DNA from: an uncultured Muribaculaceae bacterium | GTDB taxonomy: Bacteria > Bacteroidota > Bacteroidia > Bacteroidales > Muribaculaceae | Length of the DNA: 64,000 bases | Assembly: GCA_934667475.1 (NCBI GenBank) | Contig: CAKUMB010000001.1 | Coordinates: 1 to 64,000, forward strand | Direction of reading: 5' to 3' | Shown: positions 8,091-16,896 of the stretch, one piece after another | How positions within the stretch are numbered: position 1 is the first letter of the stretch | Layout of the letters: every line of letters begins with the position of its first letter | Program-made: the position numbers and the translations under genes | The notes under the pieces: generated by a model | Seen by the model: only the letters and a program-made list of their open reading frames with translations | Databases searched by the model: none | What the model was told of the DNA's origin: nothing

Positions 8091-10502
8091 ATGCCAGCTG
8101 AGAATTTAGTAATAGTTGAGTCTCCGGCCAAGGCCAAAACAATCCAGAAGTTCTTGGGCAAAGACTACAAAGTGATGTCGAGCTACGGCCACATTCGCGA
8201 CCTGCACAAGAAGGACTTCAGCATAGATGTGAACGACGGCTACAAGCCCATCTACGAGATACCCGCCGACAAGAAAGCCCTGGTGGCCGAACTGCGCAAG
8301 GCGGCCAAGGAGGCCAAGACGGTGTGGCTCGCAAGCGATGAAGACCGCGAGGGAGAGGCCATAGCCTGGCACCTGTATGAGGTGCTGGGGCTGAAGCCCG
8401 AAAACACGCGCCGCATCGTGTTTCACGAAATCACCAAGCCCGCCATTCTCAAGGCCATAGAGAATCCGCGCGACATCGACATAAATCTGGTCGACGCCCA
8501 GCAGGCACGACGCGTGCTCGACCGCATAGTGGGATTCGAACTGTCGCCCGTGCTGTGGAAAAAAATCAAGCCGGCCCTTTCGGCCGGACGCGTGCAAAGT
8601 GTGGCGGTGCGCCTCATTGCCGAGCGCGAGAAGGAAATACGCAACTTCAAGAGCGAGGCATACTACCGTGTGACCAGCACCATGCGTCCCGAGGGCAGCA
8701 GCGCCAGCGTCAACGCCGAGCTCAACCGCCGCCTCGCCAGCCACGATGAGGCCCAAGCCATGCTTGATGCTTGCTCGACCGCACAGTTTAAGGTGGCCGA
8801 CGTGAGCGTGCGCCCCCTGAAAAAGTCGCCAGCACCGCCATTCACCACCTCCACGCTGCAGCAGGAGGCCTCGCGCAAGCTGGGTTTCTCGGTGTCGCAA
8901 ACCATGCGCGTGGCACAGTCGCTCTACGAGGCCGGACACATCACCTACATGCGTACCGACTCGGTGAACCTGTCGAGTCTGGCAATAGGCACCATAAGCA
9001 ACGAAATCACCACCAGCCTTGGTGAGCAATACCTTAAGGTGCGCCACTACCACACCACCAGCAAGGGAGCGCAGGAGGCACACGAAGCCATACGCCCCAC
9101 TTTCATCGCCAACCACGAGATTGCCGGCACGGCACAAGAGAAGAAGCTGTATAAACTAATATGGAAGCGCACCATAGCGTCGCAAATGGCCGACGCGCAA
9201 GTGGAGAAGACCACAGCCGACATCACCATTAGCAACCGCCCCGAGCACTTCACTGCCACCGGCGAGGTGATTAAGTTCGACGGATTCCTGCGCGTGTACA
9301 TGGAGTCGACCGACGACGACTCTCCAGCTGCCGATGCCGACACCCACTCACTGCCACCCATGACGGTGGGCATGGGCATGGAGGCCGACGATGTGACGGC
9401 CACGCAGCGCTTCACCCAGCAACCTCCGCGCTACACCGAGGCCTCGCTGGTGCGCAAGCTCGAAGAGCTGGGCATTGGACGCCCGTCGACCTACGCCCCC
9501 ACCATCAGCACCATTCAGGCACGCGACTATGTGGAGAAGGGCGAGAGCCGCGGCGAAAAGCGCGACTACGAGACGCTGACACTGCGCGGCGGCAAAATCA
9601 CCGCAAGCGTCAAGAGCGAGATGACGGGAGCCGAGAAAGGCAAACTCATACCCACCGACGTGGGCATGGTGGTCAACGACTTCCTAATGAAATACTTCCC
9701 CGGAATCATGGACTACAACTTCACGGCCCGCGTTGAGAGCGAATTCGACGACATTGCCGAAGGCAAGCAGGTGTGGAACCAGGAAATCGACCACTTCTAC
9801 AAAGGCTTCCACCCCGACGTGGAGAAGGTGTCGGCCCTGCGGCTCGAACACAAGGTGGGCGAGCGAGTGCTGGGCACCGATCCCAAGACGGGCCGCACCG
9901 TGAGCGTGAAAATAGGCCGTTACGGCCCGCTGGTGCAGCTCGGCACCACCAACGAGGAAGAAAAGCCCCGCTTCGCTTCGCTGCGCAAGGACCAAAGCGT
10001 GTCCACGCTCACCCTCGACGAGGCCCTGAAGCTGTTTGAAATGCCGCGCAACCTGGGCGACTTTGAAGGCAGCGAAGTGACAGTGGCCATAGGCCGCTTC
10101 GGCCCCTACGTGAAGCACGCGGGCAAATTCGTGTCGATTCCTAAAGACGTATCGCCCGAGAGCATCACCCTCGACGAGGCATGCCAGCTGATAGCCGACA
10201 AGCGCGCCGCCGAGGCCCAGCGCGTGATTAAGGAATTCACCGAAGAACCCGGTCTGCAAGTGCTCAACGGCCGCTACGGCCCCTACATCAGCTACAACAA
10301 GAAGAACTTCAAGCTGCCCAAGGGCACCGACGCCGCCACGCTCACCCTCGACGACTGCCGCGCCATAGTGGCCGACGAAGCCAACGCCACCAAGAGTTCG
10401 GCCCGCCGCGCCACCCGCAAGAGCACCACAGCCACGGCAGCCAAGAAGCCCGCTGCAAAAAAGAAGGCCACAACCCGCAAAAAGGCTGCCGCCACCAAGT
10501 AA
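8091..10502 (+). CDS. topA: DNA topoisomerase I
   Basis: An 803-residue type IA topoisomerase that relaxes negative supercoils through a transient 5'-phosphotyrosine DNA break. The N-terminal TOPRIM domain begins VIVESPAKAKTIQ and has the metal-binding SDEDREGEA near residue 82. The catalytic tyrosine is Y286 in ITYMRTDS. After the core there are three GR(Y/F)GP(L/Y) repeats of the C-terminal topoisomerase repeat type, near residues 605, 670 and 730. The cysteine zinc ribbons of the E. coli enzyme are absent. The protein ends in a Lys/Ala-rich tail, likely a nonspecific DNA-binding extension. Full length; followed by its own terminator, so probably monocistronic. Confidence 0.97.
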   Translation: MPAENLVIVESPAKAKTIQKFLGKDYKVMSSYGHIRDLHKKDFSIDVNDGYKPIYEIPADKKALVAELRKAAKEAKTVWLASDEDREGEAIAWHLYEVLGLKPENTRRIVFHEITKPAILKAIENPRDIDINLVDAQQARRVLDRIVGFELSPVLWKKIKPALSAGRVQSVAVRLIAEREKEIRNFKSEAYYRVTSTMRPEGSSASVNAELNRRLASHDEAQAMLDACSTAQFKVADVSVRPLKKSPAPPFTTSTLQQEASRKLGFSVSQTMRVAQSLYEAGHITYMRTDSVNLSSLAIGTISNEITTSLGEQYLKVRHYHTTSKGAQEAHEAIRPTFIANHEIAGTAQEKKLYKLIWKRTIASQMADAQVEKTTADITISNRPEHFTATGEVIKFDGFLRVYMESTDDDSPAADADTHSLPPMTVGMGMEADDVTATQRFTQQPPRYTEASLVRKLEELGIGRPSTYAPTISTIQARDYVEKGESRGEKRDYETLTLRGGKITASVKSEMTGAEKGKLIPTDVGMVVNDFLMKYFPGIMDYNFTARVESEFDDIAEGKQVWNQEIDHFYKGFHPDVEKVSALRLEHKVGERVLGTDPKTGRTVSVKIGRYGPLVQLGTTNEEEKPRFASLRKDQSVSTLTLDEALKLFEMPRNLGDFEGSEVTVAIGRFGPYVKHAGKFVSIPKDVSPESITLDEACQLIADKRAAEAQRVIKEFTEEPGLQVLNGRYGPYISYNKKNFKLPKGTDAATLTLDDCRAIVADEANATKSSARRATRKSTTATAAKKPAAKKKATTRKKAAATK

Positions 10503-10529
10503 ATTATAAGCCTCAACCCATATAAAAAC

Positions 10530-10565
10530 AGCCGCCCGAATAAGGCGGCTATTTTTTATTTTTCC
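10530..10565 (+). terminator. terminator of topA
   Basis: Stem AGCCGCC (10530-10536) with GGCGGCT (10544-10550), then ATTTTTTATTTTT. It separates topA from the convergent pdxB. Confidence 0.85.
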
Positions 10566-10630
10566 AAAGACTCACACTGGTTTAATTACTTGTGTAAGCC
10601 TTTTTTTGATGGGATGGCAATTGGGGCTGG

Positions 10631-11632
10631 CTAGGGGACTTCGGGGCGCAGGGGGTAGTGGTTGCGCTGATGCTCGAAGTCGTTGGGGGCGGCTTTGAGT
10701 CGGGCGGTGTCGGCCAGTGGATCGTAGCTGTGCATGATGCTGGTGAATGTGACAGAGGCTGCACCGCCGGCCGGGGCTGCCGTGTGAGGCGGCTGGGCAC
10801 TGATGCCGAAGTGGCGGTTGAGGGCCTCTATCACCATGGCGGTGCCACGCTGCTTGCCCTCGCTGGAGTAGCCGGCTATGTGTGGTGTGGCCACGAATGC
10901 CTTTTGCAGCAGTCCGAAGCTTATGGCGGGTTCATGCTCCCAGCAATCGATGGCCACGTCGCCGGGCCATCGCAGCAGGGCGGCATTGTCGGCAATTGGG
11001 CCGCGGGCGGCGTTGATGAGCAGACGGCACTTGGCGGCCGAGGCGAGCATAGCCTCATTGCACAAGTGCACTGTGGGATAGTCGCCGCCCAATGTGAGCG
11101 GGGTGTGGAATGTGATGATGGTGCTGCGCGCCACCAACTGCTGCATGGTGCAGAAGCCTTCGGGGCCCTCGCGCTGTGCGCGTGGCGGGTCGCACTGCAG
11201 CACACTGAGCCCCAGCTGACGCGCCCAGCGCGCCACTATCGACCCCACATGGCCCACGCCCACCACGCCCAGAGTGAGGCTGTGGGCGTTGGTCACGCCG
11301 CGCAAGTCCATCCAGCGGCCTATGGCCGACAGCACCCACTGGGCCACGGCGGGAGCATTGCAGCCCGGGGCATTGGCCACGGCTATGCCGTGGCTGGCAC
11401 AGTAGTCAAGATCGATGTGGTCGGTGCCGATGGTGGCGGTGCCTATAAAACTCACGCGGCTGCCATCGAGCAGCTGTGCGTTGCAGCGGGTGCGGGTGCG
11501 CACCAGCAGTGCGTCGGCATCGCGCACGGCCTGCGGGGTGATGGCGGCGGCGTCGAGATATTCCACTTGGCCCCAGGGCTCAAGCCTGCCTTTGATGTAG
11601 GGAATGTGACTTTCTACTATTATTTTAAGCAT
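10631..11632 (-). CDS. pdxB: 4-phosphoerythronate dehydrogenase
   Basis: A 333-residue D-isomer-specific 2-hydroxyacid dehydrogenase, assigned to PdxB, the second step of the deoxyxylulose-5-phosphate-dependent pyridoxal phosphate pathway. The substrate domain has GTATIGTDHID, the Rossmann fold has GVVGVGHVGS, and the catalytic Arg, Glu and His are in NAARG, WEHEP and TPHIAG. PdxB-type features are the NAPGCNA segment and the C-terminal extension after the catalytic His. I start it at MLKIIVESH (ATG at 11632), 13 bases after the preceding membrane protein. It is the last gene of the cysE-led operon. A generic hydroxyacid dehydrogenase is the alternative. Confidence 0.88.
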   Translation of the reverse strand: MLKIIVESHIPYIKGRLEPWGQVEYLDAAAITPQAVRDADALLVRTRTRCNAQLLDGSRVSFIGTATIGTDHIDLDYCASHGIAVANAPGCNAPAVAQWVLSAIGRWMDLRGVTNAHSLTLGVVGVGHVGSIVARWARQLGLSVLQCDPPRAQREGPEGFCTMQQLVARSTIITFHTPLTLGGDYPTVHLCNEAMLASAAKCRLLINAARGPIADNAALLRWPGDVAIDCWEHEPAISFGLLQKAFVATPHIAGYSSEGKQRGTAMVIEALNRHFGISAQPPHTAAPAGGAASVTFTSIMHSYDPLADTARLKAAPNDFEHQRNHYPLRPEVP

Positions 11633-11645
11633 GGTGAAATGTGTG

Positions 11646-12635
11646 TTACAAAAGTTGGGCCACATAGCTGGCTGCGGCAGCGGCAATGAGCACAACCATC
11701 AGCAAATAGCGGCGCAGCGCGGTGGAGATGGTGAACGTGTGGGCCACTTGAATGGCGAGGCACAGGTTGAGCGCAGGCATATAGGTGGACACATTGTTAT
11801 AGTCGACGCACATGACCATGATGGCCAGCAGCGCCGGCACAGCGAAAAACGCATTATAGAGGCGTGTTTGCAGCCGGTAGTTGAATATGGTGAACATATT
11901 GATGGCTGTAAGCACCACTGTGGCGGTGGCAGTGACAGCAGCCGTCACCACGCCGGCGTGGGCCAGCGTGCCTGCGGCGATTACCGTGAAAATGGTAGAC
12001 ACCTGCGGCACGGTGAACGAGTGCGGGTCCACCAGACCCATGCCCAGCGCTATCCAATAGGGGGTGACGAGACCAAGCACCATGGCTATGAGGCCGCGCA
12101 GATTCATGGCGCGCATCTGCATGAAGCCTATGAGCATGACGGGCGTCAGAAACAGGAAGGAGTAGTGAAACATGCAGCAAAACGACACCAGCGCAAAGGC
12201 TATGAAGATGCTGCGCTGCGAGCGCTGCTTGTCCTGATACTCGGCAAACATCACAAACGAGGCTCCGAGCAGCACCAGACACAGGGCCGTGCCCACATAG
12301 AACTGCACGCTGGCCATGGGGTTGCCCGCCTGAAGCAGCAAGAATGCCGACGCATAGGCCACGGTGTACGACCGCACGAAGTTGAACATGCGGTTGAGCG
12401 TGATGAGCAGGGCGCACACGCCCAGGGTGCACACGGTGTTGACCGCCCACGAGGCCACACGGCTGGTGATGAGCGCCTCTGGCGATGGGAAAAACACTCC
12501 GCCGCCAGCGTGCGAAATCACTATGTTGCCGCTTTGCAGCGCCAGCCAGCTGAGCACGACATAGGCCACGGCCACCACTGCCATAAAGCGGCGGCCATTG
12601 AAAAACTCATTTATTCTCTCTTCTCTGAAACTCAT
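11646..12635 (-). CDS. polytopic inner-membrane protein of unknown function
   Basis: About 329 residues with roughly nine or ten hydrophobic segments spread along the chain (for example AVVAVAYVVLSWLAL near the N-terminus and YLLMVVLIAAAAASYV at the C-terminus). I recognise no catalytic motif. The start at MSFREERINEFF (12635) places a short basic amphipathic stretch before the first membrane helix; an upstream GTG would add 16 unlikely residues. It lies 116 bases after purD and 13 bases before pdxB, in the same direction, so it is probably cotranscribed. Conserved hypothetical membrane proteins of this size are common in Bacteroidales. No function is inferred from position. Confidence 0.75.
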   Translation of the reverse strand: MSFREERINEFFNGRRFMAVVAVAYVVLSWLALQSGNIVISHAGGGVFFPSPEALITSRVASWAVNTVCTLGVCALLITLNRMFNFVRSYTVAYASAFLLLQAGNPMASVQFYVGTALCLVLLGASFVMFAEYQDKQRSQRSIFIAFALVSFCCMFHYSFLFLTPVMLIGFMQMRAMNLRGLIAMVLGLVTPYWIALGMGLVDPHSFTVPQVSTIFTVIAAGTLAHAGVVTAAVTATATVVLTAINMFTIFNYRLQTRLYNAFFAVPALLAIMVMCVDYNNVSTYMPALNLCLAIQVAHTFTISTALRRYLLMVVLIAAAAASYVAQLL

Positions 12636-12751
12636 TGTGCGCTTGTGTGAGATGATGTGTGGAAAAAATAAGCAAGCGGCCACTGCCTGCCGCGCTGTGG
12701 CATGCAGCGGCCGCCGCTGTGATGCGTTGTGGGTGTGGATGGGCCGCGCCC

Positions 12752-14041
12752 CTACTTCAGGTCGAAGCCTATGTCGCGACGGAAATACTTCTTGTCGAAA
12801 TTGATTTTGGCAATGTTGGCAAACGACTGGTCGAGTGCCTCCTGCTTGGTGGCGCCATAGCTGGTGACGGCAAGCACGCGGCCACCTGCGGTGACCAGAC
12901 GGCCTTGCGCGTCGCGGGCAGTGCCCGCATGGAACACCACGCTGCCCTCCACAGTGTCGAGGCCGGTAATGGGCTTGCCCTTCTCATATTTTTCCGGATA
13001 GCCGCCGCTCACCATCATCACCGTCACGGCATAGCGCGGGTCGATGCTGATTTCAGTGTCGGCCAAATGGCCGTCGGCAGTGTCAAGCAGCAGCTTCACC
13101 AGGTCGTTTTGCAGGCGCGGCATCACCACCTCGGTCTCTGGGTCGCCCATGCGCACGTTGTATTCTATCACATAGGGGTCGCCCTCCACATTAATCAGGC
13201 CCAGGAACACGAAGCCGCAGTATGGCAGCTGCTCCTCTTGCAGACCCTTGATGGTGGGCTCGATGATGCGCTGGCGCACCTTGGCCATAAAGGCCTCGTC
13301 GGCAAAGCTGACGGGCGACACCGAACCCATGCCGCCGGTGTTGAGGCCCTGCTCGTTTTCGCCTATGCGCTTGTAGTCCTTGGCCACTGGCAGCACGCGG
13401 TAGCTGACCCCGTCGGTGAGCACAAACACCGAGCACTCAATTCCCTTAAGGAACTGCTCGATGACCACTGTGGCCGACGACTTGCCGAACATGCCGCCCA
13501 GCATCTGCCTAAGTTCCTGCTTGGCCTCATCGAGCGAGTCGACTATGAGCACGCCCTTGCCGGCTGCGAGTCCGTCGGCCTTGAGCACGTAGGGCGGCTT
13601 TTGCGCCTCAAGAAACTTGAAGCCCTCCTCGATGTTGGCGGCTGTCACACTCAGATATTTTGCCGTGGGAATGCCGTGGCGCTGCATGAAGCCCTTGGCG
13701 AAGTCCTTGCTGCCCTCGAGCTGCGCACCCAGGCGCGACGGACCTATCACGCGCACGCCCTGCAGGTCGGCGCGGTCCTTGAAGTAGTCGGCAATGCCAG
13801 CCACCAGCGGGTCTTCGTTGCCCACCACCAGCATGTCCACCTTGTGGTCGAGCACGGCTTGCGCCACGGCCTCAAAGTCGAGCGGCTTGATGTTGAGGTT
13901 TTGGCCATACTGGTCGGTGCCGGCGTTGCCGGGAGCTATGAAAAGATGGTTGAGCAGTTGGCTCTGGCTCAGCTTCCAGGCAATGGCGCATTCGCGGCCG
14001 CCCGAGCCAAGCAGCAGTATGTTCACTTTCTCGTTAGTCAT
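12752..14041 (-). CDS. purD: phosphoribosylamine-glycine ligase (GAR synthetase)
   Basis: A 429-residue ATP-grasp enzyme that joins glycine to phosphoribosylamine in the second step of purine synthesis. It shows the N-terminal GSGGRE nucleotide loop, the ATP-grasp signature VLKADGLAAGKGVLI, GGMGSVSP and the metal-binding region RMGDPETE. The usual GGREHA is here GGRECA, a His-to-Cys change in an otherwise normal protein. I start it at MTNEKVNILLLG (ATG at 14041). That ATG overlaps the last 8 bases of the RNA methyltransferase gene (ATGACTAA), which suggests coupled translation. Upstream in-frame codons give only a Thr-rich stretch belonging to the other gene's tail. Confidence 0.96.
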   Translation of the reverse strand: MTNEKVNILLLGSGGRECAIAWKLSQSQLLNHLFIAPGNAGTDQYGQNLNIKPLDFEAVAQAVLDHKVDMLVVGNEDPLVAGIADYFKDRADLQGVRVIGPSRLGAQLEGSKDFAKGFMQRHGIPTAKYLSVTAANIEEGFKFLEAQKPPYVLKADGLAAGKGVLIVDSLDEAKQELRQMLGGMFGKSSATVVIEQFLKGIECSVFVLTDGVSYRVLPVAKDYKRIGENEQGLNTGGMGSVSPVSFADEAFMAKVRQRIIEPTIKGLQEEQLPYCGFVFLGLINVEGDPYVIEYNVRMGDPETEVVMPRLQNDLVKLLLDTADGHLADTEISIDPRYAVTVMMVSGGYPEKYEKGKPITGLDTVEGSVVFHAGTARDAQGRLVTAGGRVLAVTSYGATKQEALDQSFANIAKINFDKKYFRRDIGFDLK

Positions 14042-15695
14042 TTGTGCTGGTGTTGTTATCTGAATTGTTGCTATTGTTGTTGTCGTTGTTGCTCTCGTCA
14101 AGGCCCTTGCGCTTCCAGCCGTTGCGGCGGCCGTGCACTATGGGACGCTCGTTTTCCACGCCCAGTGTGGGCTTGCGGCCGCGCAGCATCTTGCGGCGGA
14201 AGGCCTCGCTGTGCCAAAATGCCTCCTTGGCGTCAGTGGCACCGTTCTCATCATCGGCGCGGCCACGCTCGGCATAGGGGCGCTCGCTGCGGAAGGCGCC
14301 TGCCTGGCGGCGCTCCTCGCCATCGCGGTCGAAGCGGCGGCGAGCCTCGTCGCGGCGGCCCTGACCAAAGCGGCGGTCGTCGCCACCCTCGCGCCTCTTG
14401 CCAAATCCGCCCTCGCGGCGGCCCGGCTTGTCGGCACCGTCGTGGCGGAATGAGGGGCGGTGGTCGCCGCCGTCGCGGCGATACAGCTTGCGCTTGTCCT
14501 CGCTGCGGCGGAAGCCCTCATTCTTAATCGAGCCGCCTGCGCGGCGCAGTTCGCTGAACGAGCCATCGAATATCACATATTCGCGCAGCTCACAGGGCAG
14601 GTCGCCGTTGAAGAGCGGATATTTCACCGACGGCTTGAGGCCTATCTGGTCAATCAGCTCCTCGTTGCTGGCAATCACCCATGCGTCGTAGCCGCGGAAC
14701 ACGCGCTTCAGCTTCTCGCCCAGCGTAGCATAGAGGCCGGCAAGGTCGTCGGGTTTAAGTCGCTCGCCATAAGGCGGATTGGTGACAAGCACACCCTTGC
14801 CCTCGGCAGGCAGCTCGGTGTAGTCTTGAATCGACTTCAATTCGATATCGATGTATTTTGCCACGCCGGCGCTCTTCACATTGGCGCGCGTTATTGCTAT
14901 TGCCTTGGGCGACACATCGGAGCCGAAAATCTTGAAGTTGAATTCACGCTCCTGGCTGTCGTCGTTGTATATCTGGTCGTAGAGGTCGCTGTCGTAGTCG
15001 GCCCAGTGCTGAAAAGCGAAGTCGGTGCGGAACACGCCCGGGTTGATGTTGGCGGCCATCAGCGCTGCCTCGATGAGGAAGGTGCCCGAGCCGCACATGG
15101 GGTCCACAAGATTGCTCTTGCCGTCCCATCCGCTGAGCTTGAGTATGCCGGCTGCCAGCACCTCGTTGATGGGCGCGTCGGTCTGCGCCACGCGCCAGCC
15201 GCGCTTATACAGCGGCTCGCCCGATGAGTCGAGCGACAAAATCACGTCGTGGTCGCTGATGTGCACATTGAATTTGAAGTCGGGCGAAGTGAGCCTTATC
15301 GACGGGCGCTTGCCGCACTTTTCGTTGAAGTAGTCGACAATGGCATCCTTCACGCGGTAGGTCACAAAGCGCGAGTGGCGGAAGCTGTCGCTGAACACAG
15401 TGGTGTCGATGGAAAACGTGCTGTTTTCCGTCATTATTGAACTCCAGTCAAAGTCCTTCACCTGGCGGTAGAGGTCGTCGGCATCGCTCGACTTGAACTG
15501 GTGTATGGGCTTGAGCACGCGCAGCGCGGTGCGCAGGCAGAAGTTGGCCCTGTACATCATCTCCTTGTCGCCCTTGAACGACACCATGCGGCGCCCTTCC
15601 TTCACATCATCGGCGCCAAGGGCTTTCAGCTCGTCGCTAAGCACGCCCTCGAGGCCTTGAAAAGTCTTGGCGACCATTTCAAATTTCTCACTCAT
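14034..15695 (-). CDS. THUMP-domain class I SAM-dependent RNA methyltransferase with Arg-rich tail
   Basis: A 553-residue protein resembling the RlmL half of E. coli RlmKL, which makes N2-methylguanosine 2445 in 23S rRNA; the exact target here is inferred. Residues about 50-160 form the THUMP RNA-binding domain. The methyltransferase domain has the SAM loop DPMCGSGTFLIEAA and the catalytic VTNPPYGERL. Catalytic homology ends near residue 385. About 150 residues of arginine- and glycine-rich, low-complexity sequence follow (repeated GRREGGFGKRREGG and RRFDRDGEERR), and the extreme C-terminus is Asn/Ser/Thr-rich. Such a tail is probably disordered and RNA-binding. The start overlaps the cysE stop by 8 bases (ATGAGTGA). 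Confidence 0.88.
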   Translation of the reverse strand: MSEKFEMVAKTFQGLEGVLSDELKALGADDVKEGRRMVSFKGDKEMMYRANFCLRTALRVLKPIHQFKSSDADDLYRQVKDFDWSSIMTENSTFSIDTTVFSDSFRHSRFVTYRVKDAIVDYFNEKCGKRPSIRLTSPDFKFNVHISDHDVILSLDSSGEPLYKRGWRVAQTDAPINEVLAAGILKLSGWDGKSNLVDPMCGSGTFLIEAALMAANINPGVFRTDFAFQHWADYDSDLYDQIYNDDSQEREFNFKIFGSDVSPKAIAITRANVKSAGVAKYIDIELKSIQDYTELPAEGKGVLVTNPPYGERLKPDDLAGLYATLGEKLKRVFRGYDAWVIASNEELIDQIGLKPSVKYPLFNGDLPCELREYVIFDGSFSELRRAGGSIKNEGFRRSEDKRKLYRRDGGDHRPSFRHDGADKPGRREGGFGKRREGGDDRRFGQGRRDEARRRFDRDGEERRQAGAFRSERPYAERGRADDENGATDAKEAFWHSEAFRRKMLRGRKPTLGVENERPIVHGRRNGWKRKGLDESNNDNNNSNNSDNNTSTND

Positions 15696-16620
15696 CGTTT
15701 TTCAGTCTTACTATATTGTTTGCTTTTGCTTGAATCAGTTTCTCGCCCGCAGCCACATCGGTGGTGACCCAAATGTTTCCACCTATCACGGCGCCGTCGC
15801 CCACGATGACTCGGCCCAGTATGGTGGCGTTGCTGTATACCACCACATTGTTGCCAATAATCGGGTGGCGCGGAATGCCCTTCACGGGATTGCCATCGGC
15901 GTCGGTGTGAAACGAGCGCGCGCCCAGCGTCACGCCCTGATAAATCTTCACATTGTCGCCTATTATGGCTGTGGCGCCTATCACCACGCCAGTGCCGTGG
16001 TCGATGGCAAAGTGGTGGCCTATCTGCGCCCCGGGATGAATGTCGATGCCCGTCTCGCTGTGGGCCTGCTCGCTGATGATGCGCGGCAGCATGGGCACCC
16101 CCTCGGCCAGCAAGGCGTGGGCTATGCGGTAGTTGGTGATGGCCCTCACCGAGGGATAGCAGTAAATCACCTCCTCGCGGCTGGTGGCAGCCGGGTCGCC
16201 CAGATAAATGGCCTCCACATCGGTGTGCAGCAGGCGGCGCAGCTCGGGCAGCTGCACTATTAGGCGCGCCGTGATGCCCGTGGCCCGGCGGCGCAGGTCG
16301 TCGAGGCCAGTGGCGGCAGAGTCGCGCGAGGCCAGCGCAAGGCAGGCCGTGATTTGATTTTCGAGCAGTGATTTCAGACGCTCGCACTGCAGCCCCAGCC
16401 TGTATTCCAGGTTGAAGCTGTTCACATTGTCGCTGTCAAAAAAGCCTGGAAACAGCAACTCGCGGCACAAATCGATAATCTCCCTTATAAGGCCTTGCCG
16501 TGGCAGCGGCTCGCGGCCAAACCGCATGTGGCACATGCCGCGCGCATCAATGCCGCGTGCCAGCAGGCGCACCGTCTGCTTCAGCTCCTCCTCGTTGGTG
16601 TAAGTGTTGTTGCCCATCAT
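15688..16620 (-). CDS. cysE: serine O-acetyltransferase
   Basis: A 310-residue enzyme making O-acetylserine from serine and acetyl-CoA, the first step of cysteine synthesis. The N-terminal half is alpha-helical. The C-terminal half is a left-handed beta-helix of hexapeptide repeats with the active-site region HPGAQIGHHFAIDHGTG and the repeat turns IGDNVKIYQG and IGNNVVVYS. It is longer than E. coli CysE (273 residues), mainly at the N-terminus, as in the EpsC-like form. Two adjacent ATGs (16620 and 16617) are possible starts. It heads the five-gene leftward operon ending at pdxB, with a near-consensus promoter just upstream. Confidence 0.93.
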   Translation of the reverse strand: MMGNNTYTNEEELKQTVRLLARGIDARGMCHMRFGREPLPRQGLIREIIDLCRELLFPGFFDSDNVNSFNLEYRLGLQCERLKSLLENQITACLALASRDSAATGLDDLRRRATGITARLIVQLPELRRLLHTDVEAIYLGDPAATSREEVIYCYPSVRAITNYRIAHALLAEGVPMLPRIISEQAHSETGIDIHPGAQIGHHFAIDHGTGVVIGATAIIGDNVKIYQGVTLGARSFHTDADGNPVKGIPRHPIIGNNVVVYSNATILGRVIVGDGAVIGGNIWVTTDVAAGEKLIQAKANNIVRLKNDE

Positions 16621-16652
16621 GTGAAAAAAGTGCGCAATGCGCTAATATGCCG

Positions 16653-16683
16653 CAAAATTAGCGATTTTCAGCGTAACGGCCAA
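16653..16683 (-). promoter_or_regulatory. promoter of the cysE-pdxB operon
   Basis: On the minus strand TTG (16681-16683), 20 bases, then TAATTTTG (16653-16660). The predicted transcription start near 16646 leaves about 26 bases before the cysE ATG. Confidence 0.75.
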
Positions 16684-16742
16684 CACAAGCCCGCCCACTT
16701 ACTGAGAAATTTAACGGTTTAACGGTAGTTTCGGTTAAAGCG

Positions 16743-16780
16743 CAAAAAAAATGCGCCACCCGTTTTATTGGGTGACGCAT
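16743..16780 (-). terminator. terminator of the downstream SusC/SusD operon
   Basis: Read on the minus strand: ATGCGTCACCC (16780-16770), a short loop, GGGTGGCGCAT (16761-16751; one mismatch), then a run of eight T. It lies between the SusD-like gene and cysE. Confidence 0.85.
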
Positions 16781-16896
16781 TCCATTTACTAATTATTCTA
16801 TGTGTTTCCCAGCGTGTGCGGTGTGCTGGCCGGTATTATGCCTCCACACCATGGCGGCGCAAACCACCGGCTCAGGCACTGCACGCTGTTGAAAAA

